Assembly: GCF_002236115.1 (NCBI RefSeq)
Contig: NZ_NIWT01000002.1
Location: 186,001 to 250,000, forward strand
DNA: 64,000 nucleotides
From: Pseudomonas jessenii
GTDB lineage: Bacteria; Pseudomonadota; Gammaproteobacteria; Pseudomonadales; Pseudomonadaceae
Reading direction: 5' to 3'
Below the pieces are notes generated by a model. It did not search any database and was not told the DNA's origin. It saw only the letters and a list, made by a program, of their open reading frames with translations. A program made the translations under genes and the position numbers. Shown here in pieces: positions 53,822-63,717 of the stretch. Each line of letters begins with the position of its first letter. Position 1 is the first letter of the stretch.

Positions 53822-55375
53822 TTAAACCTTGCGAACCCGCAAGCAGCGCCACAACGCAGCCACCATCAACACACTCACCAGCGCCCAACCCCAGGCCTGC
53901 GGGTTCTGCAAACCTTCACGGTACAGCTGCGGCGCAATGCCGGCACCGATGATGAAGGTCAGCAACGCAATCTCGCGGCGCGGCACGTTCACCGGGCGGC
54001 ACAGATAGACCAGTGCCGGCACGATGAACGCGACACTCGGGAAGCTGCGATAACGCGGATCGAGCACCAGTTCCAGCATCATCACGGCTGCCGCGAAACC
54101 TGTCGTTGCAACCAGCCAGCCAGCACGGCGCTCAAGCAGGTTGAAAGCCCGCCCGCGCCAACCGTTGCGAGGGCTCAATGTCAGCGCAGCATGAGCCAGC
54201 ACCAGCAGATTCAGGGCGGTCAGCAATCCGACCCATAGCCATTCACTGGTAAAGCGCGTGGTCACCCGTGCCAGGTCGCCCCAGGCGCCAATCGAACACG
54301 CAGCCAAGGCACCGAGCAGGGGCAGCACCAGTGCCGACCGCGTCGTGCGGACCCGACCGCCGAGCAGCAAGGTGCCGATGAAGATCAAGCCGCCCACCGC
54401 CAGCCACTGCGACCAGTACGGTACGTTTGTCACGGGCCCCGCCAGCACGCCCTTGTCCTGGCGATCGGCGTCGAACAAGCCCCAATATCCACCGACCGCA
54501 CCTTCACTGGCGCGTTTCCAGGGCTGGTCGAAGGCTTCGATCAGGTTGTAGTGCCAACCCTGTTGCTCGGCCATGGCGACAAAGCCGCGAATGAACTTGG
54601 CTTCGTTGACCCGACTCGGCAGGGCCGTTTCGCGCTGGCGACCTTCGCTTGGCCAGCCGGTTTCGCCGATCAGCACATCCTTGGGCGCGAATTTGTTGCC
54701 GAACACCTGGCGTACATCGGCCACATGCTGCAGGGCTGCGTCGATGTTCGACGGATCATCTTCCCAGTAGGGCAGCAAGTGAATGGTCAGGAAGTCCACG
54801 GCGGGGGCAATTTCCGGATGCTTGAGCCAGAACTCCCAGACGTCGGCGTAGGTGACAGGTTGTTTGACCTGGCTCTTGACCTTGTTGATCAGCTTCGCCA
54901 ATTGCGCGCCAGTGATTTCCTTGCGCAGCAGGGTTTCGTTACCGACGATCACTGCGCTCACCACATCCGGGTTGGCATTGGCCGAGGCGATCAGCAGGTC
55001 GACTTCTTTCTCGGTGTCCACCGGGTTGCTGTTGACCCAGGCGCCGATCATCAGCTTCAAGCCATGCTTGCGCGCCAGATCCGGCAGGGCTTCGAGGCCG
55101 GTCATGGAATAGGTGCGGATGCATTCGAAGCTTTTGGACAGCAGCGCGAGGTCGGCATCCATGCGCTCGGGGCGCAAGTTGAATGGCACGTCAAACGGCG
55201 ATTGATCCTTGTCGAACGGGGTGTAGGAGGCGCATTGCAGCTTGTGTGTCGCGCTGGCGACGTCCGGTAAAGCCACCGGTTTGCCGAGGCCGTACCAGAA
55301 GCCACCGAGGGCAAACAGCCCCAGCAGGCAAGCGAATAGATAAGCAGCAAAAGGAAAACGGGATGTCGCGGACAT
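53822..55375 (-). CDS. GH17-type beta-glucan-active membrane protein
   Basis: This 517-residue protein has an N-terminal membrane helix (residues 8-30) and a periplasmic glycoside hydrolase family 17 domain (about 45-310). The acid/base Glu lies in AVIVGNETLLRKE (about residue 147) and the nucleophile Glu in DVLIGETGWPSEG (about residue 237). Five to seven membrane helices form the C-terminal half. Such fusions in proteobacteria act in beta-1,3/1,6-glucan (osmoregulated periplasmic glucan-like) remodelling or transglycosylation. Start ATG 55375. No glucan synthase gene adjoins it. Confidence 0.85.
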   Translation of the reverse strand: MSATSRFPFAAYLFACLLGLFALGGFWYGLGKPVALPDVASATHKLQCASYTPFDKDQSPFDVPFNLRPERMDADLALLSKSFECIRTYSMTGLEALPDLARKHGLKLMIGAWVNSNPVDTEKEVDLLIASANANPDVVSAVIVGNETLLRKEITGAQLAKLINKVKSQVKQPVTYADVWEFWLKHPEIAPAVDFLTIHLLPYWEDDPSNIDAALQHVADVRQVFGNKFAPKDVLIGETGWPSEGRQRETALPSRVNEAKFIRGFVAMAEQQGWHYNLIEAFDQPWKRASEGAVGGYWGLFDADRQDKGVLAGPVTNVPYWSQWLAVGGLIFIGTLLLGGRVRTTRSALVLPLLGALAACSIGAWGDLARVTTRFTSEWLWVGLLTALNLLVLAHAALTLSPRNGWRGRAFNLLERRAGWLVATTGFAAAVMMLELVLDPRYRSFPSVAFIVPALVYLCRPVNVPRREIALLTFIIGAGIAPQLYREGLQNPQAWGWALVSVLMVAALWRCLRVRKV

Positions 55376-55704
55376 GGTCAGGCCGTGTGGGAGCAAAGCG
55401 GCGCATGTTACCTGCATTTACCGCGTGCTTGGTGGCCTGCATGATTTTGACATGCAAAGTTCGAGCGGATTGGCAGGGGGGGCTGTTGCGCTGAGGATTA
55501 ATGGCTTTCTGATGTCGTTTCTCGATGCCTTGAGGTCGCTGGCAGAGCAGGTCGCCGTGAGCGTCAGGTTGATTATCGCAAGTGTCAGTACTCCGCTGAT
55601 GTTCGAACGAGTTTGCGGTGGGCGTGATGGGGGCGCTGTGCACCATAACAATACGTTTAAGCGACTCGGCATCCGTCGAGCGCAGCACTTTCGGGGAAGT
55701 AACG
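55376..55704. other. Intergenic region (329 bp) before betX
   Basis: Between divergent genes. No repeat pair, no credible gene and no clear sigma-70 promoter were found; it must contain the promoters of both flanking genes. Confidence 0.6.
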
Positions 55705-56556
55705 ATGAAGATGCGACGACTCTTGGGCGCAGGTGCGGCTTTGGTGCTGGCGATCAGTTCGGCCGTGGCGAGCGCCGCCGGCAAGGACGTGACGCTCGGT
55801 TATGTCGACGGTTGGTCGGACAGTGTCGCCACGACCAACGTGGCGGCTGAAGTGATCAGGCAGAAACTCGGTTATGACGTGAAGCTGCAAGCCGTCGCTA
55901 CCGGGATCATGTGGCAGGGCGTGGCCACCGGCAAACTCGACGCCATGCTGTCGGCCTGGCTGCCGGTGACCCACGGTGAGTACTGGACGAAGAACAAGGA
56001 TCAGGTCGTCGACTACGGCCCGAACTTCAAGGACGCGAAAATCGGCCTGATCGTGCCGGAGTACGTCAAGGCCAAGTCCATTGACGACCTCAAGACCGAC
56101 GACACCTTCAAGAACCGCATCGTCGGCATCGACGCCGGTTCAGGCGTGATGCTCAAGACCGATCAGGCGATCAAGGACTACGACCTGACCGGTTATCAAC
56201 TCAAGGCCAGTTCCGGCGCCGGCATGATCGCCGAGCTGACCCGTGCCGAGAAGAAGAACGAATCCATCGCGGTCACCGGCTGGGTACCGCACTGGATGTT
56301 CGCCAAGTGGAAACTGCGCTTCCTCGAAGACCCGAAAGGCGTGTACGGCGCGGCTGAAACCGTGAACAGCATCGGCAGCAAGGGCCTGGAAGCCAAGGCG
56401 CCGGAAGTGGCCAAGTTCCTGAAGAACTTCCAGTGGGAATCCAAGGATGAAATCGGCCAGGTGATGTTGGCGATTCAGGATGGTGCCAAACCTGAAGCCG
56501 CGGCGAAGGATTGGATCGCCAAACACCCTGAGCGTGTGGCTGACTGGACCAAGTAA
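55705..56556 (+). CDS. betX: Glycine betaine-binding periplasmic protein (BetX type)
   Basis: This 283-residue OpuAC-family protein has a signal peptide ending ASA (about residue 24) and aromatic residues placed for a quaternary-ammonium cage: GYVDGWSDSVATTN, LSAWLPVTHGEYWTKN and VTGWVPHWMFAKWKLRF. It stands without permease or ATPase genes, like the orphan betaine-binding proteins of P. aeruginosa that feed the shared CbcWV core. The neighbouring DUF485-actP pair matches the P. aeruginosa betX locus. Start ATG 55705 after GGGGAAG. Confidence 0.85.
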   Translation: MKMRRLLGAGAALVLAISSAVASAAGKDVTLGYVDGWSDSVATTNVAAEVIRQKLGYDVKLQAVATGIMWQGVATGKLDAMLSAWLPVTHGEYWTKNKDQVVDYGPNFKDAKIGLIVPEYVKAKSIDDLKTDDTFKNRIVGIDAGSGVMLKTDQAIKDYDLTGYQLKASSGAGMIAELTRAEKKNESIAVTGWVPHWMFAKWKLRFLEDPKGVYGAAETVNSIGSKGLEAKAPEVAKFLKNFQWESKDEIGQVMLAIQDGAKPEAAAKDWIAKHPERVADWTK

Positions 56557-56589
56557 TTTGAGCTGACGCGTCTGGTCAGCATCTTCCAG

Positions 56590-56629
56590 GGTCGCTTGGC
56601 AAACTTATGCCAAGCGGCCCTTTGCTTTT
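56590..56629 (+). terminator. Rho-independent terminator of betX
   Basis: CGCTTGGCA-AACTTA-TGCCAAGCG forms a perfect 9-bp stem followed by GCCCTTTGCTTTT, 36 bases after the stop. Confidence 0.85.
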
Positions 56630-56630
56630 C

Positions 56631-56730
56631 TGTAGGAGTGAGCTTGCTCACGATGGGCGTGAACGTTAACGCGTGCTGTCTGAAAAAGTGCGGCGCCTTC
56701 AAATTCATCGCGAGCAAGCTCGCTCCTGCA
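56631..56730. repeat. BIME between betX and the DUF485 gene
   Basis: Inverted REP pair TGTAGGAGTGAGCTTGCTCA / CGAGCAAGCTCGCTCCTGCA, spacer about 55 bases; belongs to the GTAGGAG subtype seen near parC and in the tandem array. Confidence 0.92.
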
Positions 56731-56833
56731 ATTGGCGAATACGTCATGGGGTTCTAAGACTAAGGTCGTCTGGAACCTACCCCGCAGCCGCATAGAGTGG
56801 ATACCGTTCCAACTAAATCTGTGCTGCGAGGAT

Positions 56834-56841
56834 AAAAACAA
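56834..56841 (+). promoter_or_regulatory. Possible Crc/Hfq catabolite-activity motif before the DUF485 gene
   Basis: AAAAACAA fits AAnAAnAA and overlaps the start codon of the acetate-uptake operon, a type of gene commonly under carbon catabolite repression. Confidence 0.4.
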
Positions 56842-57152
56842 TGAACGACAGCATTTACCTCTCGATTCAAAACAGCCCGCGCTTCAAGGAGCTGGTTAGC
56901 AAGAGGGAACGATTCGCCTGGATTCTTTCGGCGATCATGCTAGGGCTTTACTCCGGATTCATCCTTCTGATTGCCTACGGGCCGCAGGTGCTGGGGGCGA
57001 AAATCAGCCCTGAGTCCTCGATTACCTGGGGCATACCGATCGGTATCGGGCTGATCATTTCGGCTTTCATCCTGACCGGTATCTACGTACGACGCGCCAA
57101 CGGCGAGTTCGACGACCTGAACAATGCGATTCTCAAGGAGGCTCAGCAATGA
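56841..57152 (+). CDS. yjcH: DUF485 membrane protein (YjcH type)
   Basis: This 103-residue protein has two membrane helices ([22 protein letters not shown] and [25 protein letters not shown]) and the DUF485 signature, including the N-terminal [16 protein letters not shown]. It is normally encoded just before the acetate symporter ActP and is thought to be its partner. A GCGAGGAT ribosome site precedes the ATG; it overlaps actP by 4 bases. Confidence 0.93.
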   Translation: MNDSIYLSIQNSPRFKELVSKRERFAWILSAIMLGLYSGFILLIAYGPQVLGAKISPESSITWGIPIGIGLIISAFILTGIYVRRANGEFDDLNNAILKEAQQ

Positions 57153-58807
57153 TCCGCCGTCTAATGGCTCTTTTGAGCATCGCAGCTTTCGCACCTGGCG
57201 TCTGGGCGGCTGACGCCCTGACCGGTGCCGTGCAGAAGCAACCGCTTAATGTGTCCGCGATCGTGATGTTTGTCGCCTTCGTCGGTGCCACCCTGTGCAT
57301 CACCTACTGGGCTTCCAAGCGTAATAATTCGGCAGCCGACTACTACGCCGCTGGCGGCAAGATCACCGGTTTCCAGAACGGTCTGGCGATTGCCGGTGAC
57401 TACATGTCGGCTGCGTCCTTCCTGGGTATTTCCGCGCTGGTGTTCACCTCTGGCTACGACGGCCTGATCTACTCGATCGGCTTCCTGGTGGGCTGGCCGA
57501 TCATTCTGTTCCTGATCGCCGAGCGTCTGCGTAACCTGGGCAAATACACCTTTGCCGACGTGGCGTCCTATCGCCTGGGGCAAACCCAGATCCGCTCGCT
57601 GTCCGCTTGCGGTTCGCTGGTGGTGGTGGCGTTTTACCTGATCGCGCAAATGGTCGGTGCCGGCAAGCTGATCCAACTGCTGTTCGGTCTCGATTACCAC
57701 GTTGCGGTGATCCTGGTCGGTATTCTGATGTGCCTTTACGTGTTGTTCGGCGGCATGCTGGCGACCACCTGGGTGCAAATCATCAAGGCTGTCCTGCTGC
57801 TGTCCGGCGCTTCCTTCATGGCGCTGATGGTGATGAAGCACGTCAACTTCGACTTCAACATGCTGTTCTCCGAGGCGATCAAGGTCCACCCGAAAGCTGA
57901 TGCGATCATGAGCCCTGGCGGCCTGGTGAAAGATCCGATCTCGGCGTTCTCCCTCGGTCTGGCGCTGATGTTCGGTACCGCTGGCCTGCCACACATCCTG
58001 ATGCGCTTCTTCACCGTGAGTGACGCAAAGGAAGCTCGCAAGAGCGTGTTGTACGCAACCGGTTTCATTGGCTACTTCTACATCCTGACCTTCATCATCG
58101 GCTTCGGCGCGATCCTGCTGGTCAGCACCAACCCGGCCTTCAAAGACGCTGCTGGCGCCTTGCTGGGCGGTAACAACATGGCGGCGGTGCACCTGGCCAA
58201 CGCGGTTGGCGGCAGTGTCTTCCTGGGCTTCATCTCGGCAGTAGCGTTTGCGACCATTCTGGCAGTGGTTGCCGGTCTGACCCTGGCCGGTGCTTCGGCG
58301 GTGTCCCACGACCTGTATGCCAGCGTGATCAAGAAGGGTAAGGCCAACGAGAAGGACGAGATTCGCGTCTCGAAAATCACCACCATCGCGCTGGCGGTGT
58401 TGGCGATCGGTCTGGGTATTCTGTTCGAAAGCCAGAACATCGCGTTCATGGTGGGCCTGGCGTTCTCCATCGCAGCGAGCTGTAACTTCCCGGTGCTGTT
58501 GCTTTCCATGTACTGGAAAAAGCTGACCACTCGCGGTGCGATGATCGGTGGCTGGATGGGGCTGGTCAGTGCCGTGGGCCTGATGGTGCTTGGTCCGACC
58601 ATCTGGGTGCAGATCCTGCATCACGAGAAAGCTATCTTCCCGTATGAGTACCCGGCGCTGTTCTCGATGATGATTGCCTTTGTCGGGATCTGGTTCTTCT
58701 CGGTTACCGACAAGTCCACTGCGGCTGACAATGAGCGGGCGTTGTTCTTCCCGCAGTTTGTTCGTTCGCAGACTGGCCTGGGTGCAAGTGGTGCTGTTTC
58801 GCACTAA
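57149..58807 (+). CDS. actP: Cation/acetate symporter ActP
   Basis: ActP takes up acetate and similar short acids with sodium. The 552-residue solute:sodium symporter has a cleavable signal (ends VWAADAL), the family repeats [35 protein letters not shown] (about residues 52-86), [22 protein letters not shown], and about thirteen helices. The ATG at 57149 overlaps the DUF485 stop. A terminator follows 36 bases after the stop. Confidence 0.95.
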   Translation: MIRRLMALLSIAAFAPGVWAADALTGAVQKQPLNVSAIVMFVAFVGATLCITYWASKRNNSAADYYAAGGKITGFQNGLAIAGDYMSAASFLGISALVFTSGYDGLIYSIGFLVGWPIILFLIAERLRNLGKYTFADVASYRLGQTQIRSLSACGSLVVVAFYLIAQMVGAGKLIQLLFGLDYHVAVILVGILMCLYVLFGGMLATTWVQIIKAVLLLSGASFMALMVMKHVNFDFNMLFSEAIKVHPKADAIMSPGGLVKDPISAFSLGLALMFGTAGLPHILMRFFTVSDAKEARKSVLYATGFIGYFYILTFIIGFGAILLVSTNPAFKDAAGALLGGNNMAAVHLANAVGGSVFLGFISAVAFATILAVVAGLTLAGASAVSHDLYASVIKKGKANEKDEIRVSKITTIALAVLAIGLGILFESQNIAFMVGLAFSIAASCNFPVLLLSMYWKKLTTRGAMIGGWMGLVSAVGLMVLGPTIWVQILHHEKAIFPYEYPALFSMMIAFVGIWFFSVTDKSTAADNERALFFPQFVRSQTGLGASGAVSH

Positions 58808-58843
58808 GCGTTTGGGTTTGACTGTTTAAGTTGTGTTGAATGG

Positions 58844-58877
58844 AAATGCCCCGGTCGAGAGATCGGGGCATTTTTTT
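58844..58877 (+). terminator. Rho-independent terminator of actP
   Basis: AAATGCCCCGGTC-GAGA-GATCGGGGCATTTTTTT: a long GC-rich stem with a T-run. Confidence 0.95.
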
Positions 58878-58922
58878 ATTGGGCGGTAATCGACCCGGTT
58901 TTTTTGGATTTGCCCGTTTTAC

Positions 58923-58947
58923 TGTAGGAGCGAGCCTGCTCGCGAAG
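58923..58947. repeat. Single REP element
   Basis: TGTAGGAGCGAGCCTGCTCG, next to the composite element. Confidence 0.87.
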
Positions 58948-58976
58948 ACTTTGTGTCAGTTGGAGTGTTTTTTGAG

Positions 58977-59444
58977 GGTGTACATATCCATTCCTTCAGT
59001 ACGGCCCCTCGCTAAGGCTCGGGGTTCCTTCGCTCCGGCATTCATCCGGGGGCATTGCCCTCCGGTCGGCTTCGCTTCGACCTACATGCAATGAGTTCGA
59101 CTGCGTCGAACGGCGCTGCGCGCCAATCCCCGGATAAACACCTCCGCTCAGCCTCCCGAGGGGGCGGGTGGATCAAGATCAAGAGCTGCAGGCGAGCTAA
59201 CGCTCGGCCCTGTAGGAGCGAGCTTGCTCGCGAAAAACGTCTGGACAACACGATCAATCAGGCAGCACGCGTTATTGTTGACGTCCATCGCGAGCAAGCT
59301 CGCTCCTACCGCTGTTGCGGTGTACGCCCCCCGTGAGGCCGAATGTCAGGGGCAAGAGCGTTTGGTTACTTTGCGCTTTTCAAAGTGACCCGCTGTAAGA
59401 GCGGAACCATAAGCCGCCGTTACCTAAATAATGGATACGTACCC
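58977..59444. repeat. Composite repeat element with inverted ends and an internal BIME
   Basis: The left end GGTGTACATATCCATT.. and the right end (minus strand GGGTACGTATCCATT..) form imperfect inverted ends of about 25 bases, both running into ACGGC. Between them are palindromic CG-rich segments (GCTAAGGCTCGGGGTTCC), a BIME (59211-59310) and the conserved arm from GGGGCAAGAGCGTTTGGTTA to GTGACCCGCTGTAAGAGCGG. It has no transposase. The layout resembles the long non-coding repeats common in P. fluorescens genomes. A lone right-end copy is at 26824-26870. Confidence 0.7.
59211..59310. repeat. BIME inside the composite element
   Basis: Inverted REP pair TGTAGGAGCGAGCTTGCTCG / CGAGCAAGCTCGCTCCTAC, 100 bp. 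Confidence 0.93.
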
Positions 59445-59461
59445 GACCAAAGCGCACAAAC

Positions 59462-59503
59462 AAAAACGGCCTCCTGCTCTTTATATAAAAAGCAGAGGCC
59501 GTT
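59462..59503 (-). terminator. Rho-independent terminator of gltA
   Basis: On the minus strand AACGGCCTCTGCTTTTTATA pairs with its complement ending GGAGGCCGTT, followed by TTTTTG. It begins 37 bases after the gltA stop. Confidence 0.92.
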
Positions 59504-59539
59504 CCCGGTACAACTCAACACGCTACAGCAAGACAGATC

Positions 59540-60829
59540 TTACTTGCGGTCTTCCAGCTTGGTGATGTCACGCGACTCGTAGCCGGTGTACAACTGGCGC
59601 GGACGGCCGATCTTGTACGGGCTGGAGAGCATCTCTTTCCAGTGGGAGATCCAGCCGACGGTCCGCGCCAGGGCGAAGATCACGGTGAACATGCTGGTTG
59701 GAATGCCAATCGCCTTGAGGATGATCCCCGAGTAGAAATCGACGTTCGGGTACAGCGAGCGTTCGATGAAGTACGGGTCGGTCAGGGCGATCTCTTCCAG
59801 GCGCATGGCCAGTTCGAGTTGCGGATCGTTCTGGATGCCCAGTTCCTTCAATACTTCGTCGCAGGTCTGCTTCATGACCGTGGCGCGCGGGTCGCGGTTT
59901 TTGTAAACGCGGTGACCGAAGCCCATCAGTTTGAACGGATCGTTCTTGTCCTTGGCCTTGGCGATGAACTTGTCGATGTTCGAAACATCGCCGATTTCAT
60001 CGAGCATGGTCAGTACGGCTTCGTTCGCACCGCCGTGGGCAGGGCCCCACAGTGCAGCGATACCGGCGGCGATACAGGCGAACGGGTTGGCGCCCGAAGA
60101 ACCCGCCAGGCGCACGGTGGACGTCGAGGCGTTCTGCTCGTGGTCGGCATGGAGGATGAAGATCCGGTCCATGGCCTTGGCGAGTACCGGGCTGATCGGT
60201 TTGATCTCGCACGGGGTGTTGAACATCATGTGCAGGAAGTTTTCCGCGTACGACAGGTCGTTGCGCGGGTACATCATGGGTTGGCCCATGGAGTACTTGT
60301 AAACCATCGCGGCCAGGGTCGGCATCTTGGCAACCAGGCGGATCGCGGAGATTTCGCGATGCTGCGGGTTATTGATGTCCAGGGAGTCGTGGTAGAACGC
60401 CGAGAGGGCGCCGACTACGCCGCACATGACGGCCATCGGGTGGGCGTCGCGACGGAAGCCGTTGAAGAAGGTCTTCAGCTGCTCGTGAACCATGGTGTGG
60501 TTCTTCACGGTGCTGACGAACTGGGCCTTCTGTTCTGCGGTCGGCAGTTCGCCGTTGAGCAGCAGATAGCAGGTTTCCAGGTAGTCCGACTTTTCAGCCA
60601 GCTGTTCGATCGGGTAGCCGCGGTGCAGCAGAATGCCGTTGTCGCCGTCGATATAGGTGATCTTCGACTCGCACGAGGCGGTCGACATGAAACCAGGGTC
60701 AAAGGTGAAACGGCCCGTGGCCGTCAGGCCCCGAACATCGATAACATCGGGACCAACGGTGCCGGTTAAAATGGGCAGCTCGACGGGGGCTGCGCCCTCG
60801 ATGATCAACTGCGCTTTTTTGTCAGCCAT
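59540..60829 (-). CDS. gltA: Citrate synthase GltA
   Basis: GltA condenses acetyl-CoA and oxaloacetate to citrate. The 429-residue protein is the type II (hexameric, NADH-sensitive) form with an N-terminal beta domain. Catalytic parts are seen: the His in [37 protein letters not shown] with the second His, [15 protein letters not shown], and the C-terminal [23 protein letters not shown] 60829 is preceded by GGAGG. It is divergent from sdhCDAB, the usual gltA-sdh arrangement. Confidence 0.97.
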   Translation of the reverse strand: MADKKAQLIIEGAAPVELPILTGTVGPDVIDVRGLTATGRFTFDPGFMSTASCESKITYIDGDNGILLHRGYPIEQLAEKSDYLETCYLLLNGELPTAEQKAQFVSTVKNHTMVHEQLKTFFNGFRRDAHPMAVMCGVVGALSAFYHDSLDINNPQHREISAIRLVAKMPTLAAMVYKYSMGQPMMYPRNDLSYAENFLHMMFNTPCEIKPISPVLAKAMDRIFILHADHEQNASTSTVRLAGSSGANPFACIAAGIAALWGPAHGGANEAVLTMLDEIGDVSNIDKFIAKAKDKNDPFKLMGFGHRVYKNRDPRATVMKQTCDEVLKELGIQNDPQLELAMRLEEIALTDPYFIERSLYPNVDFYSGIILKAIGIPTSMFTVIFALARTVGWISHWKEMLSSPYKIGRPRQLYTGYESRDITKLEDRK

Positions 60830-61193
60830 GTGGCCTCCTATTTATGCTTGAAATCATCAGACAGACCCCCCACGCAGGGCCCGCACCACTATAGTGAGAT
60901 AAATTCGAATGTCAATTTGCCTAAAGTCTTGCTCCAGAAGGCTTTAACCGGACTTTTTTCTCGAAATTGGCTGCCATTTACGCCTTTTATGTCAGTTGCG
61001 CAATCAGCTGTTTGGGTTAGGTGTTTGCGTTGTCATTAGTAGCCTAACTGTCTATACTCGGCCACCGACCGCCAAGGGCTTTTGGGCTTGCTTTCATTGG
61101 GGGTCGCATCCCTGGGTGGTGGTTACCTGACCAGTGCACTCCCCAACAACTTTGCCCTGATTGTTAGGGGCTCTTCAGTGTGAAAAAAAAGCC
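60830..61193. other. Divergent gltA-sdhC control region (364 bp)
   Basis: No gene. The gltA side (60830-60930) is AT-rich. The sdh side carries a clear sigma-70 promoter at 61030-61058 and then a leader of about 130 bases with short GC stems. Short open frames here are not credible. Confidence 0.7.
61030..61058 (+). promoter_or_regulatory. Sigma-70 promoter of the sdh operon
   Basis: TTGTCA (61030-61035), a 17-base spacer, and TATACT (61053-61058). One mismatch in each hexamer with ideal spacing; start near 61065, giving a leader of about 130 bases before sdhC. Confidence 0.75.
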
Positions 61194-61568
61194 GTGAAAA
61201 GCCAACGACCTGTAAACCTAGACCTAAGGACCATCAAACTCCCAGTCACTGCTTACACGTCCATCCTTCACCGAATCTCCGGTGTCATCCTCTTCGTGTG
61301 CCTTGCCATCATGCTTTACGCATTGGACAAGTCGCTGAGCTCCGAGGAAGGCTTCGGTCAGGTGAAAGCGTGTCTGACCAGTCCGCTAGCCAAGCTAGTG
61401 ACATGGGGCATCCTGTCCGCTCTGCTTTATCACCTGGTAGCCGGTGTGCGCCATTTGATGATGGACATGGGCATCGGTGAGACGCTGGAAGGCGGCAAGC
61501 TGGGCTCGAAAATCGTTATCGCCGTTTCCGTGGTGGTAATCGTTCTGGCAGGAGTTTGGATATGGTAA
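61194..61568 (+). CDS. sdhC: Succinate dehydrogenase cytochrome b556 subunit SdhC
   Basis: SdhC is the first membrane anchor of complex II and helps bind heme b and ubiquinone. In its 124 residues are SQRPVNLDLRTIKLPVTAYTSILHRISGVILF with the quinone-site Ser/Arg, three helices, and the heme-ligand His in LLYHLVAGVRHLMMDMG (about residue 84). The start is taken as GTG 61194. The better-placed ribosome site (AGGGG, 61166-61170) instead fits a GTG at 61180, which is in another frame across an A8 tract. Overlaps sdhD by 7 bases. Confidence 0.92.
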   Translation: MKSQRPVNLDLRTIKLPVTAYTSILHRISGVILFVCLAIMLYALDKSLSSEEGFGQVKACLTSPLAKLVTWGILSALLYHLVAGVRHLMMDMGIGETLEGGKLGSKIVIAVSVVVIVLAGVWIW

Positions 61569-61930
61569 CTAACGTCACGAACCTGTCGCGTTCGGGCCTC
61601 TATGACTGGATGGCGCAACGTGTGTCTGCGGTCGTTCTCGCGGCTTACTTCATCTTCCTGATCGGATACATCGTGGCCAACCCTGGCCTCGAGTACGCCC
61701 AGTGGCATGAACTGTTCGCCCATAACGGAATGCGTATTTTCAGCCTCCTGGCCCTTGTTGCCCTCGGCGCTCACGCCTGGGTTGGCATGTGGACCATCGC
61801 GACCGACTACCTGACGCCAATGGCGTTCGGCAAGTCCGCGACCGCTATACGTTTCCTTTTCCAGGCAGTCTGCGGCGTTGCGATGTTCGCTTACTTTGTC
61901 TGGGGCGTGCAGATTCTCTGGGGTATCTGA
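61562..61930 (+). CDS. sdhD: Succinate dehydrogenase membrane anchor SdhD
   Basis: SdhD (122 residues) is the second membrane anchor. It has three helices and the family motifs SGLYDWMAQRVSAVVLAAYFIF (quinone site) and ALGAHAWVGMWTIATDYL with the heme-side His and quinone-site Asp-Tyr. ATG 61562 lies inside the end of sdhC; the TTG two codons before is less likely. Confidence 0.95.
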   Translation: MVTNVTNLSRSGLYDWMAQRVSAVVLAAYFIFLIGYIVANPGLEYAQWHELFAHNGMRIFSLLALVALGAHAWVGMWTIATDYLTPMAFGKSATAIRFLFQAVCGVAMFAYFVWGVQILWGI

Positions 61931-61933
61931 GTC

Positions 61934-63706
61934 ATGGCTAACATTCCAACGATTTCTTTCGACGCCATCATTATTGGTGGTGGCGGTGCCGGCATGCGCG
62001 CAGCGCTGCAACTGGCACAGGGCGGTCACAAGACTGCCGTGATCACCAAGGTTTTCCCGACCCGTTCGCACACTGTATCCGCCCAGGGCGGCATCACCTG
62101 CGCGATCGCGTCCGCTGACCCGAACGATGACTGGCGCTGGCACATGTACGATACCGTCAAGGGTTCCGACTACATCGGTGACCAGGACGCTATCGAATAC
62201 ATGTGTCAGGAAGGCCCGGCTGCCGTTTACGAGCTGGACCACATGGGTATGCCATTCTCGCGTACCGAGCAAGGTCGTATCTACCAGCGTCCATTCGGCG
62301 GTCAGTCCAAGGACTACGGTAAAGGCGGCCAGGCTGCGCGTACTTGCGCTGCGTCCGACCGTACCGGTCACGCTCTGCTGCACACCCTTTATCAGGGCAA
62401 CCTGAAAGCCGGTACCGTGTTCCTGAACGAGTACTACGCTGTCGATCTGGTGAAGAACGGCGAAGGCGAGTTCGTCGGCGTGATCGCCATCTGCATCGAA
62501 ACCGGCGAAACCACCTACATCCGCGCCAAGGCCACCGTACTGGCTACCGGCGGTGCAGGTCGTATCTACGCTTCGACCACCAACGCCCTGATCAACACCG
62601 GTGACGGCGTTGGCATGGCGCTGCGTGCTGGCGTACCGGTACAAGACATCGAAATGTGGCAGTTCCACCCGACCGGTATCGCCGGCGCTGGTGTACTGGT
62701 TACAGAAGGTTGCCGTGGTGAAGGTGGATACCTGATCAACAAGCACGGCGAGCGTTTCATGGAGCGTTATGCTCCGAACGCCAAAGACCTTGCCGGTCGT
62801 GACGTTGTTGCCCGTTCGATGGTTAAAGAGATCATCGCCGGCAACGGTTGCGGTCCGAACGGCGACCACGTGATGCTCAAGCTCGACCACCTGGGCGAAG
62901 AAGTGCTGCACAGCCGTCTGCCAGGCATCTGCGAACTGTCGAAGACTTTTGCGCACGTTGACCCGGTTGTTGCTCCGGTTCCGGTTGTTCCGACCTGCCA
63001 CTATATGATGGGTGGCGTTGCCACCAACATTCATGGCCAGGCAATCACCCAGAACGCCGAAGGCGTGGACGAGATCATTCCTGGTCTGTTCGCTGTAGGT
63101 GAAGTGGCTTGCGTATCGGTTCACGGTGCCAACCGTCTGGGCGGCAACTCGCTGCTCGACCTGGTGGTATTCGGCCGTGCTGCCGGCCTGCACCTGGAAA
63201 AGGCGCTGACCGACGGTATCGAATACGACGAAGCCACCGACGCCGACATCCAGGCTGCCCTGGCGCGCCTGTCCGCCCTGAACGAGCGTACCGAAGGCGA
63301 AGACGTGGCAACCCTGCGTCGCGAGCTGCAAAACTGCATGCAGAACTACTTCGGTGTATTCCGTACCGGCGAATACATGCAGAAGGGTATTGCCCAGCTG
63401 GCTGACCTGCGCAAGCGCATCGCCAACGTGAAGATCAACGATAAGTCGCAGGCGTTCAACACTGCACGTATCGAAGCTCTGGAACTGCAGAACCTGCTGG
63501 AAGTGGCCGAAGCCACCGCCATCGCTGCAGAAGTACGTAAAGAGTCCCGTGGTGCTCACGCCCGTGAAGACTTCGAAGATCGTGACGACGAAAACTGGCT
63601 GTGCCACACCCTTTACTTCCCGGGTGACAAGCGCGTGACCAAGCGTGCCGTGAACTTCTCGCCGAAGACTGTTCCGACTTTTGAACCTAAGATTCGGACT
63701 TATTAA
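61934..63706 (+). CDS. sdhA: Succinate dehydrogenase flavoprotein SdhA
   Basis: SdhA oxidises succinate to fumarate. The 590-residue protein has the FAD-binding [20 protein letters not shown] (residues 10-29), the covalent FAD His in [12 protein letters not shown] (His46), the succinate-site [23 protein letters not shown], and the catalytic Arg/His region [27 protein letters not shown] and PTCHYMMGG. It ends with the family [17 protein letters not shown]. It starts 3 bases after sdhD. Confidence 0.97.
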   Translation: MANIPTISFDAIIIGGGGAGMRAALQLAQGGHKTAVITKVFPTRSHTVSAQGGITCAIASADPNDDWRWHMYDTVKGSDYIGDQDAIEYMCQEGPAAVYELDHMGMPFSRTEQGRIYQRPFGGQSKDYGKGGQAARTCAASDRTGHALLHTLYQGNLKAGTVFLNEYYAVDLVKNGEGEFVGVIAICIETGETTYIRAKATVLATGGAGRIYASTTNALINTGDGVGMALRAGVPVQDIEMWQFHPTGIAGAGVLVTEGCRGEGGYLINKHGERFMERYAPNAKDLAGRDVVARSMVKEIIAGNGCGPNGDHVMLKLDHLGEEVLHSRLPGICELSKTFAHVDPVVAPVPVVPTCHYMMGGVATNIHGQAITQNAEGVDEIIPGLFAVGEVACVSVHGANRLGGNSLLDLVVFGRAAGLHLEKALTDGIEYDEATDADIQAALARLSALNERTEGEDVATLRRELQNCMQNYFGVFRTGEYMQKGIAQLADLRKRIANVKINDKSQAFNTARIEALELQNLLEVAEATAIAAEVRKESRGAHAREDFEDRDDENWLCHTLYFPGDKRVTKRAVNFSPKTVPTFEPKIRTY

Positions 63707-63717
63707 GGGTGGCCGCC

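Noticed and set aside
58977..59444. Insertion sequence
   Set aside because: No transposase frame; only short composite frames that run through repeats.
61430..63607. 725-codon minus-strand open frame opposite sdhD and sdhA
   Set aside because: Spans two highly conserved genes on the other strand; a shadow despite its length.
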